Shown: positions 36,097 to 44,817 of the stretch, in pieces
Layout of the letters: each line of letters begins with the position of its first letter
Numbering within the stretch: position 1 is the first letter of the stretch
Source: JAKFDI01 sp036676235
GTDB lineage: Bacteria > Pseudomonadota > Gammaproteobacteria > Burkholderiales > Burkholderiaceae_C
Length of the DNA: 64,000 nt
Direction of reading: 5' to 3'
NCBI GenBank assembly: GCA_036676235.1
Contig: JAKFDI010000080.1
Coordinates: forward strand, 1-64,000
Position numbers and translations under genes: made by a program
Notes under the pieces: generated by a model
What the model was told of the DNA's origin: nothing
The model's input: only the letters and a program-made list of their open reading frames with translations
Databases searched by the model: none

Positions 36097-38253
36097 ATGA
36101 GCACATCCGCCGCCAAGGGCGCGCCTGAGTCGCCCGCCGTCCGGGCCGAAGCGCTGCGCGAGCAGCTGCATCACCACGCGCACCGCTACTACGTGCTCGA
36201 CGAGCCCGAGATCACCGACGCTGACTACGACCGGTTGTTCCAGGAACTGCAGGCGATCGAGGCGGCGCATCCTGAACTGCTGACGCCGGATTCGCCGACG
36301 CAGCGCATCCTCGGCAAGGTGCTGGACGGCTTCACGGTCGTGCGCCACGCGATGCCGATGCTGTCGATCCGCACCGAGACCGACACCGAGGCCACGGGCG
36401 CCATCGCCTTCGATGCGCGCATGCGCCGCGAACTGCAACTCGGCGAGACTGACCCGCCGATCGAATATGCCGCCGAGCTGAAGTTCGATGGCCTGGCGAT
36501 CAACCTTCGCTACGAGCAGGGCGTGCTGGTGCAGGCGGCGACCCGCGGCAACGGCGAGGCGGGCGAGGACGTGACGCAGAACATCCGGACCATTGCGCAG
36601 ATTCCGCTGCGTCTGCGCTTTCTTACCTCCGTTCGGGCTGAGCTTGTCGAAGCCCCCGCGGGTCCTGAGCTTGCCGAAGGGGCTGAGCTTGTCGAAGCCC
36701 CGCCCGTCATAGAAATCCGCGGCGAGGTCTACATGCGCCGTGACGATTTCGAGTCGCTCAACGAGCGTCAGCGTGAACTCATCGCGCAGGGCAGGAAGAA
36801 CGAGAAGACCTTCGTCAATCCGCGCAATGCCGCCGCCGGCGCGGTGCGCCAGCTCGATCCCGCGATCGCCGCCAAGCGCCCGCTGAGCTTCTTCGCCTAT
36901 GGCCTGGGTGACGTGCAGGGCTGGGAGATTCCGCCCTCGCACAGCGCCGTGCTCGACGCCATCGCGGCGATGGGCGTGCCGGTGTCGCCCGATCGCGAAG
37001 TGGTGCAGGGCGCCGAAGGCCTGGTCGCGTTCCATCGCAGCATGGGCGCCAAGCGCGACAGCCTGCCGTTCGACATCGACGGCGTGGTCTACAAGGTCAA
37101 TGCGCGCGAGCTTCAGAAGAAGCTCGGTTTCGTCTCGCGCGAGCCGCGCTGGGCGGTGGCACACAAGTACCCGGCGCAGGAACAGACCACGGTGCTCAAG
37201 GGCATCGAGGTGCAGGTGGGCCGCACCGGCAAGCTCACGCCGGTGGCGAAGCTCGAGCCGGTGTTCGTGGGCGGCACCACGGTGAGTAACGCCACCTTGC
37301 ACAACCAAGGCGAGATCGAGCGCAAGGACGTGCGCATCGGCGACACCGTCATCGTGCGCCGCGCCGGCGACGTGATTCCCGAGGTGGTCGGCGTGGTGGC
37401 CGACAAGCGCCCGGCCGATGCCGAGCCCTTCGACCTGTACCAGCGCCTTGGCGGCAAGTGCCCCGTCTGTGGCAGCGACGTGGAACGCGCCGAAGGCGAA
37501 GCCGACTGGCGCTGCAGCGGCGGCCTGTTCTGCCCGGCGCAGCGCAAGCAGGCCATGCTGCATTTCGCCGGCCGCCGCGCCATGGACATCGAGGGCTTGG
37601 GCGACAAGCTCGTCGAGCAGCTCGTCGACAGCGGCCTGATCCGCACGCTGCCCGAGGTCTACAAGCTGGGCGTCGCCAAGCTGAGTGTGCTGGAGCGCAT
37701 GGCCGACAAGAGCGCACAGAACCTGATTGCGGGACTCGAGAAGAGCAAGCACACGACGCTTGCGCGCTTTCTCTTCGCGCTCGGCATCCGGCAGGTGGGC
37801 GAGAGCACGGCTCGCGATCTGGCCCGGCACTTCGGCCGGCTGGAACGCATCATCGAAGCGAGCGAAGCGCAGCTGCTCGAAGTCAACGACGTGGGCCCGA
37901 TCGTGGCGCACAGCATCCGCACTTTCTTCGACCAGCCGCACAACGTGGAGGTGGTGGAGCAGTTGCGCGCCTGCGGCATCACCTGGGCCGAGGACGAAGG
38001 CACGGCCGATTCGTCGCCGCGGCCGCTGCTCGGCAAGACGCTGGTGCTCACCGGCACCCTGCCGACGCTGACGCGCGACGAGGCGAAGGACATGATCGAG
38101 GCGGCCGGCGGCAAGGTGGCCGGCTCGGTGAGCAAGAAGACGCACTACGTCGTGGCCGGCGAGGCGGCGGGCAGCAAGCTCGACAAGGCCAACGAGCTGG
38201 GCGTGACGGTGCTCGACGAGGAGGGCCTGAAAGCACTCCTGGCCGGCGACTGA
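36097..38253 (+). CDS. ligA: NAD+-dependent DNA ligase with in-frame repeat insertion
   Basis: A 718-residue ligase (671 in Escherichia coli). Domain Ia has HRYYVLDEPEITDADYD. The adenylated lysine is K129 in ELKFDGLAI. It has the OB fold with GRTGKLTPVAKLEPV, the zinc finger (CPVCG, then C-x-x-GLFC), helix-hairpin-helix repeats, and a C-terminal BRCT domain (about 645-715). Residues about 175-203, between IPLRLR and VIEIRGEVYMRR, are translated from palindromic repeat DNA (36630-36699) and contain AELVEAP twice. The insertion lies inside the nucleotidyltransferase domain, just before the conserved RGEV motif, and keeps the frame, so the enzyme is probably still active. Confidence 0.93.
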   Translation: MSTSAAKGAPESPAVRAEALREQLHHHAHRYYVLDEPEITDADYDRLFQELQAIEAAHPELLTPDSPTQRILGKVLDGFTVVRHAMPMLSIRTETDTEATGAIAFDARMRRELQLGETDPPIEYAAELKFDGLAINLRYEQGVLVQAATRGNGEAGEDVTQNIRTIAQIPLRLRFLTSVRAELVEAPAGPELAEGAELVEAPPVIEIRGEVYMRRDDFESLNERQRELIAQGRKNEKTFVNPRNAAAGAVRQLDPAIAAKRPLSFFAYGLGDVQGWEIPPSHSAVLDAIAAMGVPVSPDREVVQGAEGLVAFHRSMGAKRDSLPFDIDGVVYKVNARELQKKLGFVSREPRWAVAHKYPAQEQTTVLKGIEVQVGRTGKLTPVAKLEPVFVGGTTVSNATLHNQGEIERKDVRIGDTVIVRRAGDVIPEVVGVVADKRPADAEPFDLYQRLGGKCPVCGSDVERAEGEADWRCSGGLFCPAQRKQAMLHFAGRRAMDIEGLGDKLVEQLVDSGLIRTLPEVYKLGVAKLSVLERMADKSAQNLIAGLEKSKHTTLARFLFALGIRQVGESTARDLARHFGRLERIIEASEAQLLEVNDVGPIVAHSIRTFFDQPHNVEVVEQLRACGITWAEDEGTADSSPRPLLGKTLVLTGTLPTLTRDEAKDMIEAAGGKVAGSVSKKTHYVVAGEAAGSKLDKANELGVTVLDEEGLKALLAGD
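36630..36699 (+). repeat. Palindromic repeat (REP-like) inserted in ligA coding sequence
   Basis: Three direct copies of CTGAGCTTGTCGAAG: 36638-36652, 36665-36679 (one change, GCCGAAG) and 36683-36697. The first is preceded by CGTTCGGG, the same lead as in the intergenic repeats at 19539-19609. The stretch is a multiple of three with no stop in frame, so it adds about 28 residues to LigA. Confidence 0.85.
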
Positions 38254-38273
38254 ACCAGGACGGAGCACACGAG

Positions 38274-38810
38274 ATGGCGGTTCGAGAAATCCTGAAGATG
38301 GGCGACCCGCGCCTGCTGCGCATCGCCCAGCCGGTGCGCGAGTTCGGCACGCCCGAACTCGCGGCGCTGGTGGCCGACATGTTCGACACCATGCGCGCGG
38401 CCAACGGCGCCGGGCTGGCCGCGCCGCAGATCGGCGTCGACCTGGCCGTCGTCATCTTCGGCTTCAAGCACAACGACCGCTACCCGGACGCGCCGCCCGT
38501 ACCCGAGACAGTGCTGCTCAATCCGCAGATCACGCCGCTGTCCACCGACGAGGAAGAGGGCTGGGAGGGCTGCCTCTCGGTGCCCGGCATGCGCGGCATC
38601 GTGCCGCGCTACGCACGCATCCGCTACACCGGCGTGGACGCGAGCGGCGCGACCATCGACCGCGAGGCCGAGGGCTTCCATGCGCGCGTGGTGCAGCACG
38701 AGTGCGACCACCTCGTCGGCAAGCTCTACCCGATGCGCATCCGCGACTTCAGCCGCTTCGGCTACACCAGCGTGTTGTTTCCGGGCTTGGACGACAACGC
38801 CGACGACTGA
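38274..38810 (+). CDS. def: Peptide deformylase
   Basis: A 178-residue metalloenzyme that removes the formyl group from nascent proteins. All three family motifs are present: GAGLAAPQIG (motif 1), EGCLSVPG (motif 2, metal-binding Cys) and the metal site HECDH in VVQHECDHLVG. The N-terminus VREILKMGDPRLLR is typical. It starts 20 bp after ligA with GGAG nearby and is probably the last gene of the smc operon. Confidence 0.93.
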   Translation: MAVREILKMGDPRLLRIAQPVREFGTPELAALVADMFDTMRAANGAGLAAPQIGVDLAVVIFGFKHNDRYPDAPPVPETVLLNPQITPLSTDEEEGWEGCLSVPGMRGIVPRYARIRYTGVDASGATIDREAEGFHARVVQHECDHLVGKLYPMRIRDFSRFGYTSVLFPGLDDNADD

Positions 38811-38991
38811 AGGCGCGGGCACCTCTGTTGCCGCAGGGTAAAGCGCCGGCAAAAGGATGTTTCATCCGTCAGCGCGAAGCCGTTTCCGGCGTTCAATCGG
38901 CGCTGCGGCAGGAACTCGCCGGCGCGGCGGGCCTCCGACGGAAACCGGCCAACCGCCGGCCGTTGCGGCGAAGGCTGCCGAGGAGGCTGTC

Positions 38992-40845
38992 ATGGCGTTG
39001 CTTGTTCCGAATGTGGGTCGCTTCTTCGCGCACGGGTTGCTGGCGCTGCTGGCCACGTGCGCGTCGGCCGGCGTGTGGGCTGAAGACGACCCGCCGGGAC
39101 GCGTCGGCCGCCTCGCGCAAGTGAGCGGCGGCGAAGCCTGGCTCTACACGCCCGACGGCGGCGAGTGGATCCGCGCCGAGCGCAACCGGCCGCTGACGAC
39201 CGGGGATCGCCTGTCCACCGACGCCGCGGCGCGTGCCGAGATCCAGATCGGTTCCACCACCGTGCGGCTGGACGGCGGCAGTGAACTCGAAGTGCTGCAG
39301 ATCGATGACGAGCGCATGCGCCTGCAGTTGCACGGCGGCAGCGCCGCGGTGCGCCTCGCCAATGCCGAATCGGCCGGCGAATTCAGGCTCGTCACCGAAG
39401 AAGGCGAGTTCCAGACCCACCGCGCCGGGCGCTACCGCTTCGACCGCGAAGACGGCACGACCCACGCCACCGTTTACATCGGTGAGGTGCTGTACGAAGG
39501 CCCGTTCAGCGCGCAGACGCTGTACGGCGGGCAGCGCGGCGACTTCTGGCTGGATCGTGGCATCGCGCAGTACAGCATCGTCGAGCCTCGGCACGACGAG
39601 TTCGCGGCCTGGAATGAAGCGCGTGACCGTGCGCACGAGCGCAGTGCCGCGACCCGCTACGTCTCGCCCGAGATGACCGGCGTCGAAGACCTCGACCACC
39701 ATGGCCGCTGGGAGCAGCACGCCGAGTACGGCCCGCTGTGGATTCCGCATGTCGTGCCCGTCGGCTGGGCGCCGTATTCCGTCGGCCATTGGGCCTGGGT
39801 CTCGCCCTGGGGCTGGACCTGGGTCGACGCGGCGCCCTGGGGTTTCGCGCCGTTTCACTACGGGCGCTGGGTGCATCACCACAACGTGTGGGGCTGGGCG
39901 CCGGGGCGCTACGTGCGCCGGCCGGTGTACGCGCCAGCGCTGGTGGCGTGGATCGGCGGGCCGAACTTCTCGGTGTCGGTCTCGAGCGGCCACGTGGGGC
40001 CGGCGGTCGGCTGGTTTCCGCTCGCGCCGCACGAGATCTACGTGCCCGGCTACCGCGTCAGTTCGCGCTACGTGCGCTACCTGAACCGCGGCCATGTCGA
40101 CCGCATCGACAACATCGATCTGATCGTCGGCAACCCGGGGCAGGCGGTGTCGCGCTACGAATACCTCAACCGGCGGCACCACCATGCCGTGACCGTGGTG
40201 CCGCGTGAGGCGCTGCACGAGCGCCGGCCGGTGGGCGAGTTCCGCCACCACGGCCGGTCCTGGCGCGAGCGCGGCGGCGAGCAGCCGATGCTGATTGCCG
40301 CCCCGTCGCGCATCGACCGGCCGGCGGGGTTCCGCGGCGAGCACCCTCGCGGCGGGCGGGCGCATGTGCCGCCGTCGCCCGTGCGCGGCGCGGTCGTGAA
40401 CGAACGCCGCGGGTTCGCGCCCGAGCAGCGCGTGAGGCGCGATGGGGGCCGGCGTTTCGAGTCGTCGCCCCATCCCGGCAGCGCCTCGCCGCCACACGTG
40501 ACGGCCCCGCCGCAGGTGGCCGCGCCGGCGCGCATGGAGCCGCCGCGGCATTGGCGCGATCACGGCGAGGCGCGCCCGCGAGGCCGTGATCACCGCGACG
40601 GCCGCGAGCCGGTCATCGTGGCGCCGCGCCCGGGGCATCAGCCCGGCTTCGCGCCCGCGCCGCGCCAAGAGAGCCGCGAGCCGCGCCGGCACCACCACGG
40701 CGAGCGGCCGCAGCAGCAGCGCGAGCCGCCGATGATCCGCGGCATCGACAACCCGCGGCCCAGCATGGCACCGGCGATCCGCTCCGAACCGCGCGGTCCA
40801 GGCGGCGGGCGGCGCGGGCCGCCCGATCGGGCGACGGCGCGTTAG
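38992..40845 (+). CDS. FecR-domain / DUF6600-like exported protein with basic His-Pro-Arg tail
   Basis: A 617-residue exported protein. It has a signal peptide (about 1-30, ending WAED) and a FecR-like domain (about 35-150) with GDRLSTDAAARAEIQIGSTTVRLDGGSELEV. A Trp/Tyr/His-rich repeat region follows (about 225-400), with phrases such as WAPYSVGHWAWVSPWGWTWV and GRWVHHHNVWGWAPGRYV, typical of DUF6600. The last 200 residues are low-complexity, rich in Arg, Pro, His and Gly. AGGAGG precedes the ATG at 38992. The function is unknown; a role in the envelope or surface is likely. Its stop overlaps the converging esterase stop by four bases. Confidence 0.75.
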   Translation: MALLVPNVGRFFAHGLLALLATCASAGVWAEDDPPGRVGRLAQVSGGEAWLYTPDGGEWIRAERNRPLTTGDRLSTDAAARAEIQIGSTTVRLDGGSELEVLQIDDERMRLQLHGGSAAVRLANAESAGEFRLVTEEGEFQTHRAGRYRFDREDGTTHATVYIGEVLYEGPFSAQTLYGGQRGDFWLDRGIAQYSIVEPRHDEFAAWNEARDRAHERSAATRYVSPEMTGVEDLDHHGRWEQHAEYGPLWIPHVVPVGWAPYSVGHWAWVSPWGWTWVDAAPWGFAPFHYGRWVHHHNVWGWAPGRYVRRPVYAPALVAWIGGPNFSVSVSSGHVGPAVGWFPLAPHEIYVPGYRVSSRYVRYLNRGHVDRIDNIDLIVGNPGQAVSRYEYLNRRHHHAVTVVPREALHERRPVGEFRHHGRSWRERGGEQPMLIAAPSRIDRPAGFRGEHPRGGRAHVPPSPVRGAVVNERRGFAPEQRVRRDGGRRFESSPHPGSASPPHVTAPPQVAAPARMEPPRHWRDHGEARPRGRDHRDGREPVIVAPRPGHQPGFAPAPRQESREPRRHHHGERPQQQREPPMIRGIDNPRPSMAPAIRSEPRGPGGGRRGPPDRATAR

Positions 40846-41516
40846 CGCGGCAGCAGCTTCTTCAGCACCGGCCAGACGTTGCCGAGGATGATGGGGTGTG
40901 CCTCGGCGCGCGGGTGGATGCGGTCGGGCTGGAACAGGCTTTCAGCCTTCGGACCGTTTGCCACGCCTTCGAGGAAGAAGGGCACCAGCGCCGCATCCTC
41001 GTTCTTCGCGACGGTTGCGAACAGCGCTGCGAAATCCTCTCCATAGCGCCGCCCGTAGTTGGGCGGCAGCTGCATGCCGGCGATCAGCACCTGCGCGCCG
41101 GCGGCCTTGGCCGCGCGGGCCATGGCGGTCAGGTTGGATTCGGTCATCGACAGCGGCAGGCCACGCAGCGCATCGTTGCCGCCGAGTTCGAGCACCACGT
41201 GCGTCGGCTGGTGCTGCGCGAGCAGCGCCGGCAGGCGTGAACGCCCGCCCGAGGTGGTTTCGCCGCTGATGCTCGCGTTGACCACGGTGGCGGCAATCTT
41301 CTCGGCCGCCAGCTTTCGCTCAAGCAGCGCCACCCAGCCGCTGCCGCGCGCAATGCCGTATTCGGCCGACAGGCTGTCGCCGACGATGAGGATCGTCGGC
41401 TTCGCCGTGGCAGCGCGCGCCCCGCGCGGATTAAGAGCCGCTAATGCCAGCACGCTAAAGTGCCCCAGCACTACACGCCGCCCGATCTTCAGCACGCCTC
41501 TTGCGTCATCGACCAT
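40842..41516 (-). CDS. GDSL-type arylesterase/thioesterase (TesA-like)
   Basis: A 224-residue SGNH hydrolase. Block I ILIVGDSLSAEYG supplies the nucleophilic Ser, block II the Gly in ISGETTSGG, block III GGND and block V DRIHPRAEAH the Asp-His pair. An N-terminal hydrophobic segment with a basic lead (GRRVVLGHFSVLALAAL) looks like a signal peptide, so it is probably periplasmic. The ATG at 41516 overlaps the start of the divergent ATPase gene; GTG codons at residues 8 and 16 are alternatives. In Escherichia coli tesA is likewise divergent from ybbA. Confidence 0.85.
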   Translation of the reverse strand: MVDDARGVLKIGRRVVLGHFSVLALAALNPRGARAATAKPTILIVGDSLSAEYGIARGSGWVALLERKLAAEKIAATVVNASISGETTSGGRSRLPALLAQHQPTHVVLELGGNDALRGLPLSMTESNLTAMARAAKAAGAQVLIAGMQLPPNYGRRYGEDFAALFATVAKNEDAALVPFFLEGVANGPKAESLFQPDRIHPRAEAHPIILGNVWPVLKKLLPR

Positions 41517-41517
41517 G
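41514..41517. other. Head-to-head overlapping start codons (CATG)
   Basis: CATG at 41514-41517 contains the ATG of the ATPase gene on the plus strand and, read in reverse, the ATG of the esterase gene on the minus strand. If both starts are used, each promoter and leader must lie inside the other gene's coding sequence. Confidence 0.55.
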
Positions 41518-42204
41518 TCCGTACCCATCATCGCCGTCGAGCATGTCACCAAGCAGGTGAACGATTCGACCGGCACGCTGACGATTCTCCACGACATCGA
41601 TTTCAGCCTGCAGCCGCGGGAGTCCGTCGCCATCGTCGGCGCTTCGGGTTCGGGCAAGAGCACGCTGCTGTCCATCGTTGCCGGCCTGGACGTGCCGACG
41701 ACCGGCACGGTGCGGCTGGCGGGCGCCGACCTGTTCACGCTCGACGAAGACGCGCGCGCGGCGGTGCGGGCGCAGAAGGTCGGCTTCGTGTTCCAGAGCT
41801 TCCAGCTGCTCGCCAACCTCACGGCGCTGGAGAACGTGATGCTGCCGCTCGAACTGCAAGGCCGCAGCGACGCCCGCGCGCTCGCAACCGAGATGCTGCG
41901 CCGCGTGGGCCTGGGCGAGCGGCTGCGGCACTACCCGAAGGTGCTGTCGGGCGGCGAACAACAGCGCGTGGCGCTGGCCCGTGCCTTCGTGGTGCAGCCG
42001 GCTGTACTGCTGGCGGACGAGCCCACCGGCAGCCTCGACTTCGCCACCGGCGAGACGGTGATGAAGCTGATGTTCGACCTGAACCGCGAGGCCGGCACGA
42101 CGCTCGTGCTCGTCACCCACGACCGCGCAATTGCCGAGCGCTGCGAGCGGCAGTTGCGCATCGAGGCCGGGCGCGTGGCGCTGGACGCACCGACGCACGC
42201 TTGA
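41515..42204 (+). CDS. ABC transporter ATP-binding protein (YbbA/LolD-like)
   Basis: A 229-residue ATPase of the MacB/LolD/YbbA family. Walker A is GASGSGKST, the Q-loop lies in VGFVFQSFQLL, the signature is LSGGEQQRVALARA, Walker B is LLADEPTGSLD and the H-loop VTHD. Partners in this family are FtsX-type permeases (YbbP in Escherichia coli), but no permease gene is adjacent: the next gene, ppiC, converges. It therefore either works with a distant permease or alone. Neighbour tesA-like supports the YbbA assignment. A strong terminator follows. Confidence 0.85.
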   Translation: MSVPIIAVEHVTKQVNDSTGTLTILHDIDFSLQPRESVAIVGASGSGKSTLLSIVAGLDVPTTGTVRLAGADLFTLDEDARAAVRAQKVGFVFQSFQLLANLTALENVMLPLELQGRSDARALATEMLRRVGLGERLRHYPKVLSGGEQQRVALARAFVVQPAVLLADEPTGSLDFATGETVMKLMFDLNREAGTTLVLVTHDRAIAERCERQLRIEAGRVALDAPTHA

Positions 42205-42225
42205 GCGCGCGCGTGCCGAAACGAA

Positions 42226-42249
42226 AAGAGCGCCCCGCGGGGCGCTCTT
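42226..42249. terminator. Bidirectional terminator between ybbA-like and ppiC-like genes
   Basis: AAGAGCGCCCC (42226-42236), GC, GGGGCGCTCTT (42239-42249): a perfect 11-bp stem between converging genes, with A-run on one side and TT then GTT on the other. It should end transcription from both directions. Confidence 0.82.
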
Positions 42250-42272
42250 GTTCATCCGCCGTCCGGTTCGGA

Positions 42273-43082
42273 TTACTGGCTGAACTTGTAGTCGGTGCGG
42301 GCCTTGGCGCGCACGTCGTCGCGGAACTTCGCCACCTTCTGCTGCTGCAGGCGCTGCTCGATCTGCGGCTTGACGCTTTCCAGCGGCGGCAGCGGCGCTT
42401 CGCGCGTGTCTTCGAGCTTGATGATGTGGTAGCCGAATTGCGATTTCACCGGCTCCTGCGTCATCTCGCCCTTCTTGAGCTTGGTGAGCGCTTCGCCGAA
42501 CTCGGGCACGTAGCCCTTCGGATTGGCGAAGTCGAGGTCGCCGCCGTTCTCGGCCGAGCCGGGGTCCTTCGAGCTTTCCTTGGCCACGTCCTCGAACTTG
42601 GCGCCGTCCTTGATCTTCGCGATCAGCGCCTTCGCCTCGTCTTCCTTCTCGACCAAGATGTGGCGCGCGCGGTATTCGGTGCCGCCCGACTGCGCCTTGA
42701 ACTTGTCGTACTCGGCGGCGATGTCCGCGTCGGTGATCGGGTTCTTCTTGGCGTAGTCGCTGAAGAGTTCGCGGATCAGGATGGTCTGGCGCGCGAACTC
42801 GAGCTGGGTCTTGTACTCGGCGCTGGCGTTCAGCCCGCGCTTCTCGGCTTCCTGCATGAACATCTCGCGCAGCACCACCTCGTCGCGCACCTGCTTCTCG
42901 AGTTCAGGCGTCATCGGCTGGCCCGAACGGGTGACCTGTGTCATCAGGGCATCGACGCGCGCCTTGGGCACGGCCTTGCCGTTGACGATGGCCACGTTCT
43001 GGGCCGACGCGGCCCCCGAGGCGAGCATCGCCGCGGCGAGCACCGCGAGCGACATGCGGGAGGCAAGGGTCATCTTCTTCAT
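42273..43082 (-). CDS. Periplasmic peptidyl-prolyl isomerase, parvulin type (PpiC/SurA-like)
   Basis: A 269-residue exported foldase. It has a signal peptide (about 1-29, cleavage near ASAQN), an N-terminal SurA-like helical domain (about 30-130) and a parvulin domain (about 135-230) with YRARHILVEKEDEA, GGDLDF and QFGYHIIKLED. It catalyses prolyl isomerisation during outer-membrane protein folding. The ATG at 43082 (MKKMTLASRMS) follows AAAGG; a TTG two codons upstream is not needed. It is 101 bp downstream of bolA, in the same direction. Confidence 0.88.
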   Translation of the reverse strand: MKKMTLASRMSLAVLAAAMLASGAASAQNVAIVNGKAVPKARVDALMTQVTRSGQPMTPELEKQVRDEVVLREMFMQEAEKRGLNASAEYKTQLEFARQTILIRELFSDYAKKNPITDADIAAEYDKFKAQSGGTEYRARHILVEKEDEAKALIAKIKDGAKFEDVAKESSKDPGSAENGGDLDFANPKGYVPEFGEALTKLKKGEMTQEPVKSQFGYHIIKLEDTREAPLPPLESVKPQIEQRLQQQKVAKFRDDVRAKARTDYKFSQ

Positions 43083-43183
43083 GGGCAAAAGCCTTTCAAA
43101 CGGGATACGCGGGGAGGGTGTTGAGAAGGCGGCGCTCGAACGGCGCGGCCGTGGTGCCTTGGAGGCGGCTGGAGCGAATTGGT

Positions 43184-43450
43184 TCAGGCCTGGCCGGGGG
43201 TGCGTGCGTCGATGGCAAGGGCATGGACGCCCTGTGGGATCAGATCGCGCAGCGCATCATATACGAGCCGATGCCGCGCCACGCGGGACGCTCCGGCGAA
43301 GCGCTCGCTGACAATCAGCACGCTGAAATGGCGCCCTTCGCGAGCGCCGGCATGGCCGACATGCTGGTGGCTGTCGTCGTTCACCTGGAGCGTCAGCGGC
43401 TCGAAAGCTGTGCGCAGCACGCGCTCAATGTCGTCGGCACTGACGCTCAT
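43184..43450 (-). CDS. BolA-family protein
   Basis: An 88-residue BolA-like protein with a class II KH-like fold. Its phrases are RVLRTAFEPLTLQVNDDSHQ, REGRHFSVLIVSERFAG and RHRLVYDALRDLI. BolA proteins bind [2Fe-2S] glutaredoxins or act as regulators; the conserved His after SRVAR is the likely ligand. The ATG overlaps the yciB stop by four bases (ATGA). The pair yciB-bolA followed by a ppiC-like gene is a familiar betaproteobacterial arrangement. Confidence 0.88.
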   Translation of the reverse strand: MSVSADDIERVLRTAFEPLTLQVNDDSHQHVGHAGAREGRHFSVLIVSERFAGASRVARHRLVYDALRDLIPQGVHALAIDARTPGQA

Positions 43451-44106
43451 GATCGCCCCGCCGGCTGGCTTGCCGCCTTGGGGTCTTCGGGGTCGGGCTT
43501 GATGTGCCGGGCGACGTACAGCCCCTGGCCGAGCGCGAAGACGAGCAGCAATCCGGTCAGGCCGAACACCTTGAAGCTCGCCCAGGTGGAGATGGAGTAC
43601 GAATAGGCGACGTAAAGGTTGGCGATACCCATCAGGCTGAAGAAGGCGATCCATGCGAAGCCGAGTCGCCGCCACACGAAGGCGGGCAGATCGATCTCGC
43701 TGCCCATCAGCTTCTGCGGCAGGCTCTTGCCGAGGAAGGCCTGGCTGATCCAGAACGCGAGGGCCATCGCCCAGTACAGCGCGCTCGGCTTCCATTTGAT
43801 GAAGGTCTCGTTGTGGAACCACACGGTGGCGGCGCCCAGCACGGTGACCAGGGCCAGGCTTACCCACAACATGGCATGCACCTTCTGGCCGCGCGCCAGC
43901 ATCCAGGCGACCTGCGCGATGGTGGCCACGATGACCACCAGCGTGGCCAGCAGCACCGGGCCTTCGGCCGTGCCCACCACACCGCCGGACACGAGAAAGC
44001 CGAAGTGCTCGGTTGCGAACTGCGCCGAAGCTTCGGCATGGCGCTCGGCGAACTTGAAGGTGCCGAAGAAGAGCAGCAGCGGCAGGAAGTCGAGCAGGAG
44101 TTTCAT
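43447..44106 (-). CDS. yciB: Inner-membrane septation protein YciB (IspZ/intracellular septation A)
   Basis: A 219-residue membrane protein with five to six hydrophobic segments. The N-terminal MKLLLDFLPLLLFFGTFKFA is a strong family signature, and FFSLMGIANLYVAY and the WASFKVFGLTGLL region match the C-terminal half. It influences cell envelope and septation in enterobacteria. It is 219 residues against about 180 in Escherichia coli; the extra residues are in a loop near 45-80 and in the Pro/Ser-rich tail. It lies 83 bp downstream of msrB and is coupled to bolA. Confidence 0.9.
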   Translation of the reverse strand: MKLLLDFLPLLLFFGTFKFAERHAEASAQFATEHFGFLVSGGVVGTAEGPVLLATLVVIVATIAQVAWMLARGQKVHAMLWVSLALVTVLGAATVWFHNETFIKWKPSALYWAMALAFWISQAFLGKSLPQKLMGSEIDLPAFVWRRLGFAWIAFFSLMGIANLYVAYSYSISTWASFKVFGLTGLLLVFALGQGLYVARHIKPDPEDPKAASQPAGRS

Positions 44107-44189
44107 GAACGGGCGAGGGTGATGCAGTGGGGGCGCAGTCTAGCCATTGCGCCGCGCGCTTTGCCGCCGCGCCGTGCGCCGGCAGCGCA

Positions 44190-44609
44190 CTACTTGCCGG
44201 GCTCGAACCCGATGGAGGCGGAGTTGATGCAAAAGCGCTCGCCGGTGGGCGCGGGGCCGTCGTCGAACACATGGCCGAGGTGCGAGCCGCAGTTATTGCA
44301 GCGCACCTCCACGCGCACCATGCCCAGGCTCTTGTCGACCACGCGCTCGATCACCTCGCCGTTGACGGGCTGCGAGTAGCTCGGCCAGCCGCAACCGGCG
44401 TCGAACTTGGTGCTCGCTTCAAACAGCGGCGTGCCGCAGCCGATGCAGTTGTATTGCCCCGCATCCCAGTGATCCCAGTACTTGCCGGTGAAGGGCCGCT
44501 CGGTGGCGGCGTGGCGCGCCACCTGGTATTGCATGGGGTCGAGCTGAGCGCGCCATTCGGCGTCGGACTTTTCGACCTTGCGAGGCTTGTTGTCGTCAGA
44601 GTCACTCAT
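44190..44609 (-). CDS. msrB: Peptide-methionine (R)-S-oxide reductase MsrB
   Basis: A 139-residue repair enzyme. The catalytic Cys is C127 in RFCINSASIGF. The structural zinc is bound by C55-x2-C58 and C104-x2-C107. C73 in FDAGCGWPS is a possible resolving Cys. No signal peptide is visible, so it is cytoplasmic. The ATG at 44609 (MSDSDDNKPRK) is chosen over upstream in-frame codons. It is the first gene of the minus-strand group msrB-yciB-bolA-ppiC-like. Confidence 0.93.
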   Translation of the reverse strand: MSDSDDNKPRKVEKSDAEWRAQLDPMQYQVARHAATERPFTGKYWDHWDAGQYNCIGCGTPLFEASTKFDAGCGWPSYSQPVNGEVIERVVDKSLGMVRVEVRCNNCGSHLGHVFDDGPAPTGERFCINSASIGFEPGK

Positions 44610-44817
44610 GGTGCGTATGTGAGGTTCGCCGGATGCATTGCAAGCGCGCGGCACGTGCCGGCGTGCCGCCGGATGCGATGGCCGGCGACTTCGGCAGTGT
44701 AGTCAGCGCCACGCACTGACTTCGCGCTAGGGGAAAAACAGCAGGCACGCGCGCATCGCCGTTTCTATGATCGCTGCACCGCAGCAAAGAGGCGCCGTGC
44801 GCCCGCAAGGAGAAGTT

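Noticed and set aside
36097..38253. ligA as a disrupted gene because of the repeat.
   Set aside because: The insert is in frame, stop-free, and all catalytic motifs before and after it are present.
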